A stretch of DNA of 35,101 bases from Gammaproteobacteria bacterium (lineage in GTDB: Bacteria; Pseudomonadota; Gammaproteobacteria; Chromatiales; Chromatiaceae). The position numbers were made by a program, and so were the translations under genes. This document shows positions 32,955-35,101 of this stretch, in pieces (position 1 is the stretch's first letter; every line of letters starts with the position of its first letter). The notes below the pieces were generated by a model. That model saw only the letters and a list, made by a program, of their open reading frames with translations, made no database searches and was not told where the DNA came from. The stretch is taken from positions 1 to 35,101 of the forward strand of contig JAGRGW010000020.1 of assembly GCA_020445315.1 (NCBI GenBank), in the 5' to 3' direction.

Positions 32955-35101
32955 GGTACTTCTCCGCCCGCTTCATCAGCTTCTCCGCGTCTTTCTCGTC
33001 GGCCCGCCATGGCGTGCCGGGGTGCAGACAGCCGGCCGTGCACTTCTCGGCGGCCTTGACGAGGTCCCGGTACGGCGAGCCCTGCGGGTCGATGACGACG
33101 GCCTTCTTGTCGTCGTTGTACCGGAAGGTCTTCGGCGCGATGTCGGTGCATTCATCGCAGGCCGTGCATTCGGGTGTCTCGAGCCAGACCGGTTCGTACT
33201 CCCACGGCAGGTTGGCGGCCGCCGGCAGCCCGGCAGGCACATCGCCCACGCCAGTGGCCGGCTCGGCCAGCAACGCGGACGCATCACCCCCATTGGCCAT
33301 GGCCAGCAGGCCGGCCGTGATCGAGCGCGCCATGTCGGCGCGGGTCTCGGCCCTGACCTGTTCGACGTCGACCTCGCGGTTCATGCCGACCAGCGATTTC
33401 AGCTGCTGCCAGAACTCGCGCCGTTCCTCGGTCGAGCGCACCAGTTCCTGCGCAACCAGCACGCGCATCAGCCGGTTCTTCGTATCGGTCGCCCACAGGT
33501 ACGGGAACCTGCCCTCGCGGTCGTTCTCGTCCAGGTCGATGAACTCGGCCAGCGGCACCATGTCGTCGTGCCAGGTCTCGGGAGGCGCCTTGCGGAAATG
33601 CTTGCGGAAGCGACCCTCGGTCAGGGCGAAATCGGCGAACGTCAGCGGCACCGTGATTCTGCCCTCGGCACCGTCTTCCTGCTGGTAGCTGATCGTGTAC
33701 TCCGGCCAGTCGGCATCGAGTGCCGGGTTGCCCTCGATCGTGCAGGCATCCTCGAACGCCACCCCGGCATCCGGGTCGTAGCGGAACAGCGGGTAGGCCC
33801 GCGACTCAACCGCCAGCTTCGACTGGTGCTGCGACATGGCATCGCCGACACCATGCTCCGGCTGGCACACCGCGTAGATGTTGAACAGTGCCGGCCGGCG
33901 GCTGTTGAGGCCGTCGATGTAACCCTCGAGCAGGTGCGTCGTGTGCGACATCGAGCCCTGCAACACGAACGACGTCCGGTGCGCCATGCCGATCAGGCCC
34001 ATTTCCTTGCGGATCTCGGTCTTGCCCTTCCAGGCCTTGCCGTACGGCGACATATCGGCGACTTGGCCGACGAAGCCCGATGTGCAGGCCTGACCACCAG
34101 TGTTCGAATAGACCTGGGTATCGAGCACCAGCACCTTGATCGGCATGCCCGAGGCCAGCGCACGCGACAGGTTCTGGAAACCGATGTCGTACATCGCGCC
34201 GTCACCGCCAACCGACACGACCGGCGGGCACAGCCGCCACTCCTCGTCGCTGAACTGCTTCCAGTCGAAATAGGTGAAGAAGCTGTCGTGTTCGGCCGCG
34301 CTGTACTTGCCGTCGAGTTCGAGCTTCGCCTGGCGGATCGCCTTGAAGCCCTCGGCCATCTTGCGCATATGGCCCTCGAAGATGCCCATCGCAACCGACG
34401 GCGAGTCCTGGAACAGGTGACTGGCCCACGGGAACGGGTACGGGTTGTACGGGAACGTCGAGCCCCACACCGACGTGCAGCCGGTCGCGTTGATGATGCC
34501 CATCTCGGCACGACCGTTACCTGTCTTGCCCTCGGTGTACTGCCACTTCAGGTAGCGCAACTTTTCCAGCAGCTGGGTGACCCGGCGCAGCCACTTCTGG
34601 TCGACCGGCTGCGCGCCGCCGGCCAGCTGACCGGACAGGTCCGACAGCGTCAGGTCGCCGTCCTTGTGCGCGTCGACCGCGGCGTCGATGCGGGCCACGT
34701 TGGACAGGTCCATGCCCTCGGCCAGTTTCAGCCGGACGTGGGTCTCCAGGCGATTGACCAGGTCGTCGATCTCGGCCAGGTGACGCTTGACCCGCGGCTG
34801 CATCAGCGCGGTGACGGTACCGGTAAACAGGTGAATGACGGTCTTCTCACCGCAACCCATGCAGGCGCCATCGCCCGACTGCAGCGACTGGTAGTTGTGC
34901 TTGTCGAGCAACAGGGTCTCGAGCGCGCCGATCTTCTCGTCGAGATCATCAATGCGGATGAATCCCGGGTCGGTCGTCGGCAGGTCGAGCCAGAAATCCC
35001 AGTCGCGTTGCATCTTCGCGACCGCGTCCTGCGTTTGCTTCTCGGCGACCAGCGCCTCGTCTTCACAGACCTCGATACACTCCATGCAGCCCTTGCAGGT
35101 A
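32950..35101 (-). CDS. nifJ: Pyruvate:ferredoxin (flavodoxin) oxidoreductase, C-terminal part; 5' end outside window
   Basis: Oxidises pyruvate with CoA to acetyl-CoA and CO2, reducing ferredoxin. The gene runs off the right edge in frame, so only the last 722 or so residues are seen. First is a 4Fe-4S motif (CKGCMECIEVCED), then the proximal-cluster start CMGCGEK, and the thiamine-diphosphate domain with VVSVGGDGAMYDIGFQN and YSNTGGQACT. The C-terminus carries an added ferredoxin-like module: CTACDEC, then TFRYNDDKKAVVID, then AEKCTAGCLHPG. This is a single-cluster ferredoxin pattern beyond the end of typical NifJ. Reduced ferredoxin would be the natural electron donor for the Rnf complex encoded next. 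Confidence 0.93.
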   Translation of the reverse strand, partial: TCKGCMECIEVCEDEALVAEKQTQDAVAKMQRDWDFWLDLPTTDPGFIRIDDLDEKIGALETLLLDKHNYQSLQSGDGACMGCGEKTVIHLFTGTVTALMQPRVKRHLAEIDDLVNRLETHVRLKLAEGMDLSNVARIDAAVDAHKDGDLTLSDLSGQLAGGAQPVDQKWLRRVTQLLEKLRYLKWQYTEGKTGNGRAEMGIINATGCTSVWGSTFPYNPYPFPWASHLFQDSPSVAMGIFEGHMRKMAEGFKAIRQAKLELDGKYSAAEHDSFFTYFDWKQFSDEEWRLCPPVVSVGGDGAMYDIGFQNLSRALASGMPIKVLVLDTQVYSNTGGQACTSGFVGQVADMSPYGKAWKGKTEIRKEMGLIGMAHRTSFVLQGSMSHTTHLLEGYIDGLNSRRPALFNIYAVCQPEHGVGDAMSQHQSKLAVESRAYPLFRYDPDAGVAFEDACTIEGNPALDADWPEYTISYQQEDGAEGRITVPLTFADFALTEGRFRKHFRKAPPETWHDDMVPLAEFIDLDENDREGRFPYLWATDTKNRLMRVLVAQELVRSTEERREFWQQLKSLVGMNREVDVEQVRAETRADMARSITAGLLAMANGGDASALLAEPATGVGDVPAGLPAAANLPWEYEPVWLETPECTACDECTDIAPKTFRYNDDKKAVVIDPQGSPYRDLVKAAEKCTAGCLHPGTPWRADEKDAEKLMKRAEKYQ

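Overview
The window is chromosomal DNA from a high-GC gammaproteobacterium. The pointers are a syp-like exopolysaccharide (EPS) locus, sigma-54 promoters with LuxO/SypG-type enhancer dyads, and Rnf genes beside a pyruvate:ferredoxin oxidoreductase gene. The genus cannot be fixed from the sequence. Genes are densely packed with many 1-23 base overlaps. There are no tRNAs, rRNAs, insertion sequences or CRISPR arrays.

Layout. (1) 3-1866, plus strand: a membrane glycosyltransferase and an initiating sugar-phosphate transferase, resembling SypQ and SypR. (2) 2072-4801, plus: a GNAT acetyltransferase/C39-like peptidase fusion and a RimK-like ATP-grasp ligase, a predicted peptide or amino-acid ligation pair. 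(3) 4829-5542, minus: a small secreted protein with a PEP-CTERM-like tail. (4) 5885-9877, plus: STAS protein, OmpA-type lipoprotein, six-SLBB polysaccharide export protein and a degenerate Wzc/CpsD-like ATPase, in sypA-B-C-D order. (5) 9999-15745, minus: two glycosyltransferases, a polysaccharide pyruvyltransferase and an exported GH123-like hydrolase. (6) 16081-20042, plus: flippase, Wzy/ligase-type protein and glycosyltransferase. (7) 20246-27224, plus: PhnD-like binding protein, hybrid histidine kinase, SypE-like kinase/REC/PP2C protein and a sigma-54 response regulator of LuxO/SypG type. (8) 27215-35101, minus: nifJ (5' end outside the window), rnfC, rnfD, rnfG, rnfE, rnfA, a small Cys-rich membrane protein and a plant-type ferredoxin-NADP reductase.

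How it works together. Blocks 4 to 7 look like one regulon. Four -24/-12 promoters precede the sypA-like operon, the two divergent EPS operons and the regulatory operon itself. Each of the three intergenic regions also carries the same composite enhancer: a TTGCA-N3-TGCAA dyad, the motif known for LuxO, preceded exactly 12 bp upstream by a weaker CGCA-type dyad. The inferred circuit is a periplasmic ligand sensed by the PhnD-like protein and kinase, phosphorelay to the sigma-54 activator, and activation of all EPS operons plus its own operon. The SypE-like protein probably sets the phosphorylation state of the STAS protein. This is a syp-type control system in a locus with a different gene order and enzyme set from Vibrio fischeri.

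The second point of interest is the rnf cluster. rnfB is missing from its place; a Cys-rich single-helix protein and a separate FNR flavoprotein sit there instead, which recalls the NqrF/NqrM end of Na+-NQR operons.
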